From the NCBI RefSeq assembly GCF_963457605.1, contig NZ_OY735139.1:310001-374000 (forward strand): a stretch of 64,000 bases of DNA, read 5' to 3'. The notes beneath the pieces were generated by a model. It was given only the letters and a program-made list of their open reading frames with translations. It was not told the DNA's origin and made no database searches. Position numbers and translations under genes: made by a program. The DNA is from an uncultured Gellertiella sp. (lineage in GTDB: Bacteria > Pseudomonadota > Alphaproteobacteria > Rhizobiales > Rhizobiaceae). Each line of letters starts with the position of its first letter. Position 1 is the first letter of the stretch. Positions 10,100 through 19,659 of this stretch are shown here, one piece after another.

Positions 10100-11052
10100 G
10101 GGGCCTGCTCCGCCGCTGGCCTGTGAATGGCCCGCAGCAGATAGAGCGGACGGTCCTTCGCCTCGCTGACCCCCACCCACAGATATTCGCCGATCAGACC
10201 GAGAAGGGCGAGATTGAACCCGCCGAAGACCGCCACCGCCACCATCAGGCTCGGATAACCCGGAACGGAGACGCCGTAAAACAGCACTTCCAGCAGGATC
10301 TTCAGCCCGTAGAGCATGCCGCAGATGCCGGTGACGGCCCCGAGGATCGAGAAGATCCGCAAAGGAATGACCGAAAACGAGGTGATGCCTTCCACCGACA
10401 GGCCGATCAGCGCCAGTTTCGACCAGCGCGATCCGGAATCCTGCCGCTCGTCCGGCGTATAGGGAATGCCTTTCTGGCGAAACCCGGTCCAGGCATAGAG
10501 GCCCTTGTTGAACCGCCGCTTGTCGCGCACCGACAGCAGCGCATCGCAGACCGCCCGCCGCATGATGCGAAAATCCCCGGCATTTTCCGGCACATTGTAG
10601 CGCTGCTGAAAATTGATCAGCCAGTAGAACAGCCGCGAGCCGATATCCTTGCGGAAGGATTCCTGCTTACGGTCCTCGCGCACCGTATAGACGACGTCGA
10701 GCGACGGTGCGCCGAGCAGTTCCTCGATCAGCTGGATGCAGACCGCATAGGGATGCTGCAGGTCGGCATCGACCATCATCACGTAATCGCCGGTGGTTTG
10801 CTCCAGCCCGGCAAACAGCGCGATTTCCTTGCCGAAATTGCGGCTGAGTTCGGCGATCTTCCAGTTGCCCGTCAGGTACTGGCGATAGCGCGCAATACTG
10901 TCGTCCCGGCTGCCGTCATCGACCAGCACGGTTTCGAGCGCCAGACCGAAGCGGGCCTTGATCTCGGTCTCCAGCATCCGCAGGAAATCGCCCATCCGCG
11001 CGGCGCTGCCGCTTTCGTTGAGGAACGGGATGACCAGGGAAAGCACAGGCAT
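10096..11052 (-). CDS. GT2 polyprenyl-phosphate glycosyltransferase (DPM1/GtrB/ArnC/FlmF2 type)
   Basis: 318 residues: a cytoplasmic GT-A domain (LSLVIPFLNESGS, VDDGSRDDS, the DxD-like MVDADLQHP near residue 97) followed by two C-terminal membrane helices (about 235-265 and 270-295). This is the layout of enzymes that load a sugar from a nucleotide donor onto undecaprenyl or dodecaprenyl phosphate at the inner membrane, such as ArnC, GtrB, RgtE and FlmF2. It heads a three-gene overlapping cluster with a YdjC-type deacetylase and ttcA, and lies 87 bases downstream of a GT39-type transferase. Sugar specificity cannot be read from sequence. Confidence 0.88.
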   Translation of the reverse strand: MPVLSLVIPFLNESGSAARMGDFLRMLETEIKARFGLALETVLVDDGSRDDSIARYRQYLTGNWKIAELSRNFGKEIALFAGLEQTTGDYVMMVDADLQHPYAVCIQLIEELLGAPSLDVVYTVREDRKQESFRKDIGSRLFYWLINFQQRYNVPENAGDFRIMRRAVCDALLSVRDKRRFNKGLYAWTGFRQKGIPYTPDERQDSGSRWSKLALIGLSVEGITSFSVIPLRIFSILGAVTGICGMLYGLKILLEVLFYGVSVPGYPSLMVAVAVFGGFNLALLGLIGEYLWVGVSEAKDRPLYLLRAIHRPAAEQAP

Positions 11053-11139
11053 GGAAAACTCCGGGCAACGACATCATGCGTCCGCCCATTGGCCCTATAA
11101 ATGACCGGATGTAAATAAATTTGTGCGGAATTTTGCCGC

Positions 11140-12630
11140 TCAGCGACCCGGCGACAGCCAGAGATCGAAGGTCCACATGACCCCCTTCTGAAAGCCTTCG
11201 AGCGTGAAGCTCTGCGGCACGACACCGGCTGGCATCGCGGCCCTGACCGCCGCCGCGCAACTGTCGTCACCGTGCTGGCAAAGGCCGATCAGCCCGCGCT
11301 GCAAGGCCTGTTCGCGGGTGACATAGGCCTTTGACGTCTCGAAGGAATTGTCTTCCAGTGCCTTCAGGTCATTGCGGGAATAGAAGGAGACCGCGTTGGA
11401 AAGCACGGTCAGGCCATAGACGATGGCCTTCGGCTTGCCGCCCGCTGCCTCCCAGCGCTGGTCGACCTCCGCCGCGACATCCGACAGCGGCGCCGTGTAA
11501 TAGCCGTCGATCTTCAGCTCCTGCCGGTACCAGAAGGGCGCAACCGCCACGATGATCACCAGGAACAGCACAATCGCGCCGATGGCGCGGCGCAGGCGCA
11601 TTTCGTGATAGGCGGATGGCACCAGCAGCGCCAGGATGACCGCATAGGCGGTATAGAACGGGATGCCCCAGACGGCGCTGAGTTCGGCCCCGGCGAGGTA
11701 GCCGGCCAGAACCGTCAGCAGCAGCGGCCAGACAGCAAAGGCAATCAGCGCCCGGCCTTCGACCGATGCCCGGAGCTCCGTGACACCCGAGACCGGCAGG
11801 AAGGCAAAGGAATCGCGAACATTCCGCATCGACCGGGCAATCAGGATCGAAATCGCGCTGTAGCCGATGGGGGTGACCAGAAACAGGGCGGAATCCGCCA
11901 GATTGGGTCCCTCGCCATCATCCTGATGGGCGGCATAGGTGATCGGCAGGAAATCGTTGCCCACCAGCCAGAATATATGCGGGGCGAGGACCACGGCAAA
12001 ACCCGCGACAGCCACCAGCCCGAACCACGAAAACAGCAATTTCCGCGCCTGCCCATCCATCAGCGCGTGCAGCAGCAGCGCCGCCAGCATCACCGCCGAA
12101 TGATATTTCGTCAGCATGGCGACGGCGGCAAGCACGCCTGTCACGGCGGCGTCGACAAGCCGGCCGCGCTCCAGCCCGCGCAGATAGAACAGGAACAACC
12201 AGGCCCAGACCGGCGTCATCGCCGAATTGGCGTTGAAATTCAGCCCGACAAACGAGATCGGCGGCATCACCATGGCAAGCGCCAGCACCAGCACCTGAAA
12301 ACCGGTCGCGCCGAAACGTGCCGCAATCCGCCAGACCGCCACCAGCGCCATGCCGGCATTGACGCCCGACAGCAGGAAATACCAGAAATCGCGATGCGGG
12401 AAGATCAGGAACCAGGCCGCCGTTTCCCAGCCGAAAAAGGGCGGATGCTTGAAATAGCCCCACTGCCACAACGCACCCCAGGCGTAGTTTTCATACATGT
12501 CGCCATAGCGGTCGAGCGTCGGACGGGAGAGATAGCCGTGCAATGTCAGCGCCAGCACGAAAGCCGCGATCAGGCCGAGGCAGAGGGCTGCATTGCGACG
12601 GCGGGAAAAGGAGGGATCGGCGACAATCAT
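11140..12630 (-). CDS. ArnT/RgtA-like GT39 membrane glycosyltransferase
   Basis: 496 residues with about 10-12 membrane segments and a periplasmic C-terminal domain. After the first helix comes the periplasmic acidic motif DRYGDMYENYAWG, with WGYFKHPPFFGW, a HPP motif typical of the GT39/ArnT/PMT fold. These enzymes transfer a sugar from a polyprenyl-phosphate donor to lipid A, LPS core or protein at the periplasmic face. Rhizobial relatives (RgtA-D) move galacturonic acid, ArnT moves aminoarabinose and FlmK moves galactosamine. The neighbouring GT2 enzyme would supply the donor. Acceptor and sugar are inferred only in general terms. Confidence 0.85.
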   Translation of the reverse strand: MIVADPSFSRRRNAALCLGLIAAFVLALTLHGYLSRPTLDRYGDMYENYAWGALWQWGYFKHPPFFGWETAAWFLIFPHRDFWYFLLSGVNAGMALVAVWRIAARFGATGFQVLVLALAMVMPPISFVGLNFNANSAMTPVWAWLFLFYLRGLERGRLVDAAVTGVLAAVAMLTKYHSAVMLAALLLHALMDGQARKLLFSWFGLVAVAGFAVVLAPHIFWLVGNDFLPITYAAHQDDGEGPNLADSALFLVTPIGYSAISILIARSMRNVRDSFAFLPVSGVTELRASVEGRALIAFAVWPLLLTVLAGYLAGAELSAVWGIPFYTAYAVILALLVPSAYHEMRLRRAIGAIVLFLVIIVAVAPFWYRQELKIDGYYTAPLSDVAAEVDQRWEAAGGKPKAIVYGLTVLSNAVSFYSRNDLKALEDNSFETSKAYVTREQALQRGLIGLCQHGDDSCAAAVRAAMPAGVVPQSFTLEGFQKGVMWTFDLWLSPGR

Positions 12631-12728
12631 TGTGGCACTCTGTATCGGCTACGCGGGATTAGGCCCGGATTAGCATTCCGGCAAAGCAATGGACAGGCGT
12701 TAGTCACCTCAAACATCAGCCAAACATG

Positions 12729-12756
12729 AAAAAAGCCGCCCCGAAGGACGGCTTTT
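12729..12756 (-). terminator. rpsD terminator with UUCG tetraloop
   Basis: Read on the minus strand: AAAAGCCGTCC, loop TTCG, GGGCGGCTTTT (one G-U pair) and a run of T. The very stable UUCG loop and T tail make a strong intrinsic terminator after rpsD. Confidence 0.9.
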
Positions 12757-12779
12757 CCAAAATTTCCAGCGCGTTACGA

Positions 12780-13397
12780 TTAACGCGAATAGAATTCAAC
12801 CACCAGCTGGGGTTCCATGATAACGGGGTACGGAACATCCGAATGGGTCGGTACGCGCACGAAAGTTGCGACCATCTTGTTGTGATCGGCTTCGATATAG
12901 TCGGGAACGTCGCGTTCAGCGAGCTGCACCGATTCGAGAACCGTCACCAGCTGCTTGGACTTCTGGCGCACCTCGATCACGTCGCCAGCCTTGCAGCGGT
13001 AGGAACCGATGTTGACGCGCACGCCGTTGACCGTGACATGGCCATGGTTGACGAACTGGCGGGCGGCAAACACGGTCGGTACGAACTTGGCGCGGTAGAC
13101 GATGGCGTCCAGACGCGATTCCAGCAGGCCGATCAGGTTTTCCGAGGTGTCGCCCTTGCGGCGGTCAGCTTCGGCGAAGATCGCACGGAACTGCTTTTCG
13201 CGCAGGTCGCCGTAGTAGCCCTTCAGCTTCTGCTTGGCGCGCAGCTGCACGCCGAAGTCCGAAAGCTTGCCCTTGCGGCGCTGGCCATGCTGGCCGGGGC
13301 CGTATTCGCGGCGGTTGACCGGGGACTTCGGACGACCCCAGATATTTTCGCCCATGCGGCGGTCGATTTTGTACTTAGCCGATTCGCGCTTGCTCAT
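12780..13397 (-). CDS. rpsD: 30S ribosomal protein S4
   Basis: 205 residues from [14 protein letters not shown] to VVEFYSR, the normal length for alphaproteobacterial S4. The S4 RNA-binding domain spans about residues 95-155 ([27 protein letters not shown]). S4 nucleates 30S assembly on 16S rRNA and often represses its own translation. An ATG 5 codons upstream is in frame, but AAGGAAA sits 5 bases before the ATG at 13397. It is monocistronic here, with its own terminator. Confidence 0.98.
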   Translation of the reverse strand: MSKRESAKYKIDRRMGENIWGRPKSPVNRREYGPGQHGQRRKGKLSDFGVQLRAKQKLKGYYGDLREKQFRAIFAEADRRKGDTSENLIGLLESRLDAIVYRAKFVPTVFAARQFVNHGHVTVNGVRVNIGSYRCKAGDVIEVRQKSKQLVTVLESVQLAERDVPDYIEADHNKMVATFVRVPTHSDVPYPVIMEPQLVVEFYSR

Positions 13398-13753
13398 CGC
13401 ATTTCCTTTCAAGGTGTTGGAGCCGTTTCTTCAGAAACGGCCTCAAGGAAACGCGCCCTCCTCTGGTCCTCGTCTTCAAGAACCTGACAGGACCCCACCT
13501 TCTGGCGAACGGGAGATCCACGGGACACGTCAAATGAAACACCGGACATTGCTGCCCGGCGCTGGCGGGTCTTTAGGCTGGCAAGGGGGAAAAGTCAACG
13601 GGGTGAGATGCAAGAACAGTCCGGTAAATGCCGGTGGCACTGATTCATCCCGTTACGTCTTGCCCCGAGGGGCCGCTGTGGTTTTCGCTGGCACGCGATC
13701 CCGCCTTGTCGGTCAAAACAGGCGCAAGCCTCAGATCGTTGGCGATGTGAAGT
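13398..13753. other. Intergenic region upstream of rpsD
   Basis: 356 bases between rpsD and the nucleotidyltransferase stop. Apart from the leader hairpin near 13430 I see no gene, tRNA or clear repeat. It should contain the rpsD promoter, but no convincing -35/-10 pair could be fixed by eye. Confidence 0.5.
13422..13441 (-). promoter_or_regulatory. Leader hairpin upstream of rpsD
   Basis: Perfect 8-bp stem GCCGTTTC / GAAACGGC with a four-base loop (UGAA in the RNA), 25 bases upstream of the rpsD start and just before its ribosome binding site. No T run follows, so a terminator is unlikely. It could be an S4 autoregulatory site, but that is inference. Confidence 0.4.
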
Positions 13754-14125
13754 TCAATCGACATGGATGATTATGCCATCCGCAACCAGACTGCTTGCAG
13801 CCGAGTTGGCGACCTCCAGATCCTCCACGAAGTCGGAAAGACGGGTGCAGGTGACGTCGGCATGGACTCCGCTTCCCTGCTGTACCTTCCAGCCATAGAG
13901 CGGCGACAACAGGCGCTCCGGGGCATCATCTGCGACGATGACCTTGAGATCCCAATCGCTGTGCGCCGTTGCTTCACCCCGGGCACGGCTGCCGTAGAGG
14001 ACGACGTCAATCGGATCGTAGGCCTTCCTGATCAGCGCAAGGAGCTGCCGGATCTCTGGAAACCGGGCCTGCGGCGCGGAACGTCCCCCCAAAGCTTCAG
14101 CGACTGCGTTCACGGCACACTCCAT
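13754..14125 (-). CDS. Small MNT-type nucleotidyltransferase domain protein
   Basis: 123 residues. The polymerase-beta-like motif VVLYGSRARGEATAHSDWDL near residues 42-61 gives the G-S-x(n)-D-x-D catalytic pattern; the rest is a short alpha/beta domain. Minimal nucleotidyltransferases of this type often serve as antitoxins that AMPylate or stabilise a HEPN partner (MntA/HepT); no HEPN gene is adjacent here. It lies 48 bases downstream of the HerA-like ATPase gene on the same strand, so the two may be co-transcribed. Function unknown. Confidence 0.7.
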   Translation of the reverse strand: MECAVNAVAEALGGRSAPQARFPEIRQLLALIRKAYDPIDVVLYGSRARGEATAHSDWDLKVIVADDAPERLLSPLYGWKVQQGSGVHADVTCTRLSDFVEDLEVANSAASSLVADGIIIHVD

Positions 14126-14173
14126 CTCGAAACCGCAGCAACACTAGCTGATCCGCCGGGGTTATTCCATCCC

Positions 14174-15688
14174 CTACTCCGCCGCCGAGACCTCGCCCGC
14201 TCCCAGCGCTGCGTTCGGGTCGCCCGGCTGGGTCTGGGCGTTGAGGTCGGGGAAGGCGACGATGCGTTTGCCGGAAAAGTCGGTATGGACGACGATCAGG
14301 CCCTGTTCCTCGAAATAGCCGAGGAAGCGGCGGGCGCGGCGGGCGGAGTGGGTGCCGTAGGCGCGGGCGATTTCGGCGTCGGACGGGCAGATGTCGCCCG
14401 CCAGCGCATGGCGCGCCAGCAGCAGGAACACGCCCTGCAGATCGTCGGTCACCTGCACCGACAGGCCCAGCGCCTGCTGCCAGCCCTCCTTCGCCGCCGT
14501 ATCGGGGTCGACGCCGGAGCGCACCACGGCGAGGCGGCGGCGAAAGTCGGGAAGCGCCATGGCCGGGCCGGAGATGCGGCGCATCCGGCAGCGCACCAGA
14601 AATTCCTGGAACAGCACGGCATCCGAGCGAAACGCCGCCCCGGCATCGGCGAGGATTTCGCCGAGCACGGCGGAAAGCCGTTCCTCGCGCTCTTCCGGCA
14701 ACAGTTCCGGCTGGCTCGTCCTCGGCTCCTGGGTCGGCGCAGCCGAGGCGGGCGTGGCCTTGGCCAGTTCGGCCAGAATATCCGTGGTCGGGCGCGGCTG
14801 CGGTGCGGCGCGGCGGGTGAGCGGGCGGTTGAATTCCTCCGGGTCGGGGGTGAAGATCAGGTCTTCCACATCCTGCGGCGCATCGGGCAGCGGCATCAGC
14901 TTCGGGCTGGAGGAGCGTGCCGAGGTCTCGACGGCGCCGATGGTGACGGCAAGCGGGCGGCGCGACAGCGCCGGGCCAAGGGCGACGAAACTGCCGCGCT
15001 TCAGGTCGCGGAACATCTCCGCCTGCCTCCGGTCCATGCCGAGCAGATCGGCGGCCCGCGCCATGTCGATATCTAGAAAGGTGCGGCCCATCAGGAAGTT
15101 CGAGGCTTCCGCCGCGACATTCTTGGCGAGCTTTGCAAGTCGCTGGGTGGCAATCACCCCTGCCAGTCCGCGCTTTCGGCCCCGGCACATCAGGTTGGTC
15201 ATCGCACCAAGCGACATCTTGCGCGCCTCGTCGCTGACCTCGCCGGCAACGGCAGGCGCGAACATCTGCGCCTCGTCGACGACCACAAGCACAGGATACC
15301 AGTAATCGCGCTCGGCATCGAACATGCCGTTCAGGAAGGCGGCCGCCGCCCGCATCTGCTGTTCGATTTCGAGCCCCTCAAGGGTCAGAACGCAGGAGAC
15401 CCGGTGCTGGCGGATGCGGTTGGCAATGCCTGCAAGCTCCGCCTCGGAGCGTTCGCCATCCACCACCACATGGCCGAACCTGTCGGCCAGCGTGACGAAA
15501 TCCCCTTCGGGATCGATGATGCATTGCTGCACCCAGGGGGCGGATTGTTCGAGCAACCGGCGCAGCAGATGGGATTTTCCCGAGCCGGAATTGCCCTGCA
15601 CCAGCAGGCGCGTTGCCAGCAACTCCTCGATATCGAGCTTTGCCGGATCCCCTCCGGCAAGCGTTCCCATATCGATGCCAACCTGCAT
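14174..15688 (-). CDS. HerA/DUF87-like ATPase
   Basis: 504 residues. Walker A VQGNSGSGKSHLLRRLL occurs near residues 30-46 and Walker B YPVLVVVDEAQMFAP near 125-139, followed by a RecA/FtsK-like core with CRGRKRGLAGVIATQRL. HerA-family ATPases are hexameric DNA translocases, in archaea acting with the NurA nuclease in end resection, and in bacteria also used in phage defence. No NurA, SIR2 or other nuclease partner is next to it. The C-terminal third (about 320-500) has no recognised domain, though residues 430-470 look winged-helix-like. Conserved copies exist in rhizobia; the role is unassigned. Confidence 0.75.
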   Translation of the reverse strand: MQVGIDMGTLAGGDPAKLDIEELLATRLLVQGNSGSGKSHLLRRLLEQSAPWVQQCIIDPEGDFVTLADRFGHVVVDGERSEAELAGIANRIRQHRVSCVLTLEGLEIEQQMRAAAAFLNGMFDAERDYWYPVLVVVDEAQMFAPAVAGEVSDEARKMSLGAMTNLMCRGRKRGLAGVIATQRLAKLAKNVAAEASNFLMGRTFLDIDMARAADLLGMDRRQAEMFRDLKRGSFVALGPALSRRPLAVTIGAVETSARSSSPKLMPLPDAPQDVEDLIFTPDPEEFNRPLTRRAAPQPRPTTDILAELAKATPASAAPTQEPRTSQPELLPEEREERLSAVLGEILADAGAAFRSDAVLFQEFLVRCRMRRISGPAMALPDFRRRLAVVRSGVDPDTAAKEGWQQALGLSVQVTDDLQGVFLLLARHALAGDICPSDAEIARAYGTHSARRARRFLGYFEEQGLIVVHTDFSGKRIVAFPDLNAQTQPGDPNAALGAGEVSAAE

Positions 15689-15821
15689 TCACAAAACCTC
15701 TGACCACGCCTGCCGCTGATTCCCCGCAAGGCGGGAGCAAAGCCAGTATCAGCCTTTTGCCCGCTTGGCGCGGCAAAAGCTTGCGTGATTCACAGCTTGC
15801 AGCGGGTGGGTGCGGAGCACC

Positions 15822-16616
15822 TCACCGGACGCTGAGGCCAAAGCCCTGCATCAGCCGGCGGGTCGGGAAATCAGGATTGCCGGATGTAAAGATCGCAAAA
15901 TCCCTGGCCTCGGGATGTTCGGCATCGCGCACCTGCGGCACCAGGCTGCGAGCGCGGCGGGCGATGGCTTCCGCCGGGTCGATCCAGTCGACCGGCCAGG
16001 GGGCGAGCCTGCGAAACACATTGGCCATGAAGGGATAATGGGTGCAGGCCAGCACGATGATATCGGTCTTTGCCCCGTCCCTTTCGACGAAACAGTCGGC
16101 AATCTCCGCCTGCACCGCCTCGTCCGACACCCCCTCGCCCCGCACATAGGCTTCCGCCATCCGCGCGAGGTTTTCAGAACCGACCAGCCGCACATGGCAT
16201 TGCTGGGCAAAGGACTGGATGAGATCGCGGGTATAGGCGCGTCTCACCGTGCCGGGGGTGGCGAGCACCGAGACCAGGCCGGAACGGGTGCGCTCGGCGG
16301 CAGGCTTGATGGCGGGCACCGTGCCGACAAAGGTCATGGCGGGAAAGGCGGCCCGGAGATCGGCACCGACAAGCGTGAAGGCGGTATTGCAGGCAATCAC
16401 GCAGACCTCGGGCGCATGCTCGGCCAGAAGCTTGCCGAACAGGCCGATCACCCGCTCCTTCAGCGCCGGTTCCTCCCAGCCGCCATAGGGAAAACCGGCA
16501 TCGTCGGCGACATAGATGAAGCCGCGTTCCGGCATCAGCACACGGGCCTCGCGCAGCACCGTCAGCCCGCCGATGCCGCTGTCAAACACCAGAACCGGCT
16601 TCAGCTCAGTCTGCAT
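15822..16616 (-). CDS. murI: Glutamate racemase
   Basis: 264 residues. It interconverts L- and D-glutamate for peptidoglycan. The two catalytic cysteines lie in VIACNTAF and LACTHYPF, and the opening [16 protein letters not shown] is diagnostic. The start at ATG 16616 has GGGGACAGG immediately upstream and overlaps the end of the methyltransferase gene by 11 bases; ATG 16628 and an upstream ATG at 16667 are alternatives. The overlap suggests coupling to the preceding tRNA methyltransferase gene. Confidence 0.94.
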   Translation of the reverse strand: MQTELKPVLVFDSGIGGLTVLREARVLMPERGFIYVADDAGFPYGGWEEPALKERVIGLFGKLLAEHAPEVCVIACNTAFTLVGADLRAAFPAMTFVGTVPAIKPAAERTRSGLVSVLATPGTVRRAYTRDLIQSFAQQCHVRLVGSENLARMAEAYVRGEGVSDEAVQAEIADCFVERDGAKTDIIVLACTHYPFMANVFRRLAPWPVDWIDPAEAIARRARSLVPQVRDAEHPEARDFAIFTSGNPDFPTRRLMQGFGLSVR

Positions 16617-17445
16617 CCCTGTCCCCATCGATGGGCCACTCGCGATCAAGCCCCTGGTCACCCGCACTTTCCCCCTGGCGGAATTTCCGGGAGAAGCGGT
16701 CGAGCGACGAAATCACGCCGCGAAACACCCCGATTTCCTGCGAGGTAAAGGCGCGCCGCGTCATCACGGCCCGGAGATTGTCGACCATCTTCGGCTTTTT
16801 GGGGGCCGGATGGAAATAGCCGCGCGCATCCAGCGCCTCCTCAAGATGATCGAACAGGCCGAACAGCTCGTTCTTGGTGGCGGGACGCTGCTCCAGCGGC
16901 TGGAACAGCGTTTCGCTCAGGTCCTCCATGCCGGATTTCATCCATTCATAGGACATCAGCAGCACGGCCTGCGCGATGTTGAGCGAGGCAAAGGCGGGAT
17001 TGACCGGAAAGGTGACGATTTCATCGGCCAGCGCCACTTCCTCGTTGGAAAGGCCCCAGCGTTCGCGACCGAACAGGATGCCGGTCTTCTCGCCGCCTGC
17101 AAAGCGCTGCCGCAGCGTCGCCGCCGCCACCACGGGCGAGCGCACCGGCTTGAACCCGTAACGCTCGCGGGCGGTGGTCGCAAAGGTGAAATGCAGATCG
17201 GACACCGCCTGTTCCAGCGTGTCGAAAACCTGGACGGCATCGATGACGTGATCGGCCTTGGAGGCCGCCGAGCGGGCCTTCTCGCTCGGCCAGCCATCAC
17301 GCGGATTGACCAGCCGCAATTCCCACAGGCCGAAATTGGCCATGGCGCGGGCAACCATGCCGATATTCTCGCCAAGCTGCGGCTCGACCAGAATGATGAC
17401 CGGTCCTTCCTCGAGCAGCAGCTTTTCGCTGTTGGTGCCTGACAT
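16606..17445 (-). CDS. TrmJ-like SPOUT tRNA 2'-O-methyltransferase
   Basis: 279 residues. The TrmH/SPOUT fold is visible: [21 protein letters not shown] at the N-terminus, [17 protein letters not shown] in the middle and [22 protein letters not shown] near the trefoil knot. TrmJ methylates the 2'-OH of residue 32 in some tRNAs; rhizobial copies are usually annotated just as RNA methyltransferase. The C-terminal extension ([21 protein letters not shown]) is the TrmJ type. The start at 17445 is chosen over one 22 codons upstream, which adds poorly conserved residues. It overlaps murI. Confidence 0.85.
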   Translation of the reverse strand: MSGTNSEKLLLEEGPVIILVEPQLGENIGMVARAMANFGLWELRLVNPRDGWPSEKARSAASKADHVIDAVQVFDTLEQAVSDLHFTFATTARERYGFKPVRSPVVAAATLRQRFAGGEKTGILFGRERWGLSNEEVALADEIVTFPVNPAFASLNIAQAVLLMSYEWMKSGMEDLSETLFQPLEQRPATKNELFGLFDHLEEALDARGYFHPAPKKPKMVDNLRAVMTRRAFTSQEIGVFRGVISSLDRFSRKFRQGESAGDQGLDREWPIDGDRDAD

Positions 17446-17539
17446 CCAGCCTTGTTCCCTTGCCTGTTTCCCTGCCGTATTGGTCCGGTCTCCCTCGCAT
17501 AATTCGGGCAAAAGGCAAAGTGGGCAATCTCATATCCTG

Positions 17540-18091
17540 TTACTGCGCAATGATCGTCTTGAGTTCGTCCTTGATCGACTTGCCGGACTGGCCGTTCTCG
17601 ACCGGATAGATATCGTCGATGACAGCATGGCCCTTCTCGGTCTTCACATGAAAGATCAGAACGGTATCGTTCTGGTTGGCAGCGTCCTTGCCGAAACATT
17701 TGTGATTCTTGAACAGCGCGGTGACCTGTCCCTCGCCGTCATCTTCCACCCGGATGTCTTCAAACGCGCAGCCATCCTGGCCACCGGCAATCGGATCGTA
17801 ATCGAAGGGGTTGCCCGTCGTTTCTCCCTCCGGCGGATCCATGGCCGGATGATGGGTCGCCTCGCGGTAGGTCCTGGCGAAATCGACGCTGAACAGCCGC
17901 GTCAGCCTGTCCTCGCTGAACACATCTTCCGCGTCGCCATCCTGACCGTCCCAGCTTTTTGCGGCGGTGTTGACCACCTCCCTGACCGGTGCCGTCATGT
18001 CCGCCGCATGGGCCACGCCCCCCGCCAGCGCGACCAGCAAAGGCAGCACGAAAATCGACCCCGTTCTCACCACGCGAAGCTCTCCCGTCAT
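17540..18091 (-). CDS. Secreted protein of unknown function (possibly DUF3828-like)
   Basis: 183 residues from ATG 18091, chosen because a signal peptide starts there (SIFVLPLLVALAGGVAHAAD); the open frame runs 61 codons further upstream without family-like sequence. The mature part has two cysteines (DGCAFED and NHKCFGK), probably a disulfide, and a C-terminal beta-rich stretch ending SIKDELKTIIAQ. It resembles small periplasmic DUF3828-type proteins in layout, but this was not tested. It lies between the trmJ-like gene and icd (divergent from icd). Confidence 0.65.
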   Translation of the reverse strand: MTGELRVVRTGSIFVLPLLVALAGGVAHAADMTAPVREVVNTAAKSWDGQDGDAEDVFSEDRLTRLFSVDFARTYREATHHPAMDPPEGETTGNPFDYDPIAGGQDGCAFEDIRVEDDGEGQVTALFKNHKCFGKDAANQNDTVLIFHVKTEKGHAVIDDIYPVENGQSGKSIKDELKTIIAQ

Positions 18092-18338
18092 TCCGTCAGC
18101 CCCGACCGGAACGGCCGGGTAATGGTTTTGCAGGATAAGCAGCTTGCCGGACTGCGGCAATCCGGGATGCGCTCCATACAGGCTTCGCATTCCGGCCAAT
18201 TTTGGGAGCGAAAAGGCGATCCCCGACTTATGACTGTCTTTGCGATCCCCTTCGGGAATGCTATAGCGCGACATCTCGCGTCAATTCCCACGGGATTCTC
18301 CCGGTATCCCTGACCGCACTTCAAGAGGATGGTTTTTC

Positions 18339-19553
18339 ATGAAAAAGATCAAGGTGGCAAATCCGGTCGTCGATCTCGACGGCGATGAGATGACCCGCAT
18401 CATCTGGCAGCTCATCAAGGACAAGCTGATCCTTCCCTATCTCGATCTCGACATCGAATATTACGATCTTTCCGTGGAAAACCGTGATGCCACCGCCGAC
18501 CAGGTCACCGTCGATGCGGCCAATGCCATCAAGAAGCATGGCGTCGGCATCAAATGCGCGACGATCACCCCGGACGAGGCGCGCGTCAAGGAATTCAACC
18601 TCAAGGAAATGTGGAAATCGCCGAACGGCACGATCCGCAACATTCTGGGCGGCGTGATCTTCCGCGAGCCGATCATCTGCAAGAACGTGCCGCGCCTCGT
18701 TCCCGGCTGGACCAAACCGATCGTCGTCGGCCGCCATGCCTTCGGCGACCAGTACAAGGCCACCGATTTCAAGTTCCCCGGCAAGGGCACCCTGACGATC
18801 AAGTTCGTCGGCGAGGACGGCCAGACCATCGAACGCGAAGTCTACAAGGCACCGGGCGCGGGCGTGGCGCTGGCCATGTACAACCTCGACGAATCGATCC
18901 GCGAATTTGCCCGCGCGTCGATGATGTACGGGCTGCTGCGCAAGTGGCCTGTCTATCTGTCGACCAAGAACACCATCCTCAAGGCCTATGACGGCCGCTT
19001 CAAGGATATTTTCGAAGAGGTCTACCAGGCCGAATTCAAGGCAAAGTTCGAGGAAATCGGCATCACCTACGAACACCGGCTGATCGACGACATGGTGGCC
19101 TCGGCGCTGAAATGGTCCGGCGGCTATATCTGGGCCTGCAAGAACTATGACGGCGACGTGCAGTCGGATACGGTCGCGCAAGGCTTTGGCTCGCTCGGCC
19201 TGATGACCTCGGTGTTGCTGACCCCCGATGGCAGGACGGTGGAAGCCGAAGCCGCCCACGGAACCGTGACCCGCCACTATCGCCAGCACCAGAAGGGCCA
19301 GGAAACCTCGACCAACTCGATTGCCTCGATCTTCGCCTGGACCCGAGGCCTTGCCCACCGCGCCAAGCTCGACGACAATGCCGAACTCGCAGGCTTTGCC
19401 GACACGCTGGAAAAGGTCTGCATCGCCACCGTGGAATCCGGTTACATGACCAAGGATCTCGCCCTGCTGATCGGCCCCGACCAGCCGTGGCTCTCCACCT
19501 CCGCCTTCCTCGACAAGATCGACGAGAACCTGCAGAAGGCCATGGCGGCCTGA
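18339..19553 (+). CDS. icd: NADP-dependent isocitrate dehydrogenase, eukaryote-like dimer type
   Basis: 404 residues. It oxidises isocitrate to 2-oxoglutarate and CO2 in the TCA cycle. The sequence is the eukaryote-like subfamily seen in rhizobia: [20 protein letters not shown] at the start, the metal/substrate motif [19 protein letters not shown] and [29 protein letters not shown] near 305. Length matches. It is monocistronic with a terminator 27 bases after the stop. Confidence 0.97.
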   Translation: MKKIKVANPVVDLDGDEMTRIIWQLIKDKLILPYLDLDIEYYDLSVENRDATADQVTVDAANAIKKHGVGIKCATITPDEARVKEFNLKEMWKSPNGTIRNILGGVIFREPIICKNVPRLVPGWTKPIVVGRHAFGDQYKATDFKFPGKGTLTIKFVGEDGQTIEREVYKAPGAGVALAMYNLDESIREFARASMMYGLLRKWPVYLSTKNTILKAYDGRFKDIFEEVYQAEFKAKFEEIGITYEHRLIDDMVASALKWSGGYIWACKNYDGDVQSDTVAQGFGSLGLMTSVLLTPDGRTVEAEAAHGTVTRHYRQHQKGQETSTNSIASIFAWTRGLAHRAKLDDNAELAGFADTLEKVCIATVESGYMTKDLALLIGPDQPWLSTSAFLDKIDENLQKAMAA

Positions 19554-19579
19554 ATTTGCGGAGCTTTGATTTGACAACG

Positions 19580-19604
19580 AACCCGGCTTCAGGCCGGGTT
19601 TTTT
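19580..19604 (+). terminator. icd terminator
   Basis: 8-bp perfect stem AACCCGGC / GCCGGGTT, loop TTCAG, then a T run to 19604. Confidence 0.88.
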
Positions 19605-19659
19605 GTTGCCGCCGCCAGCCATGCCGCTATGCTGATTTACTCACATGATGGAGGAATTC

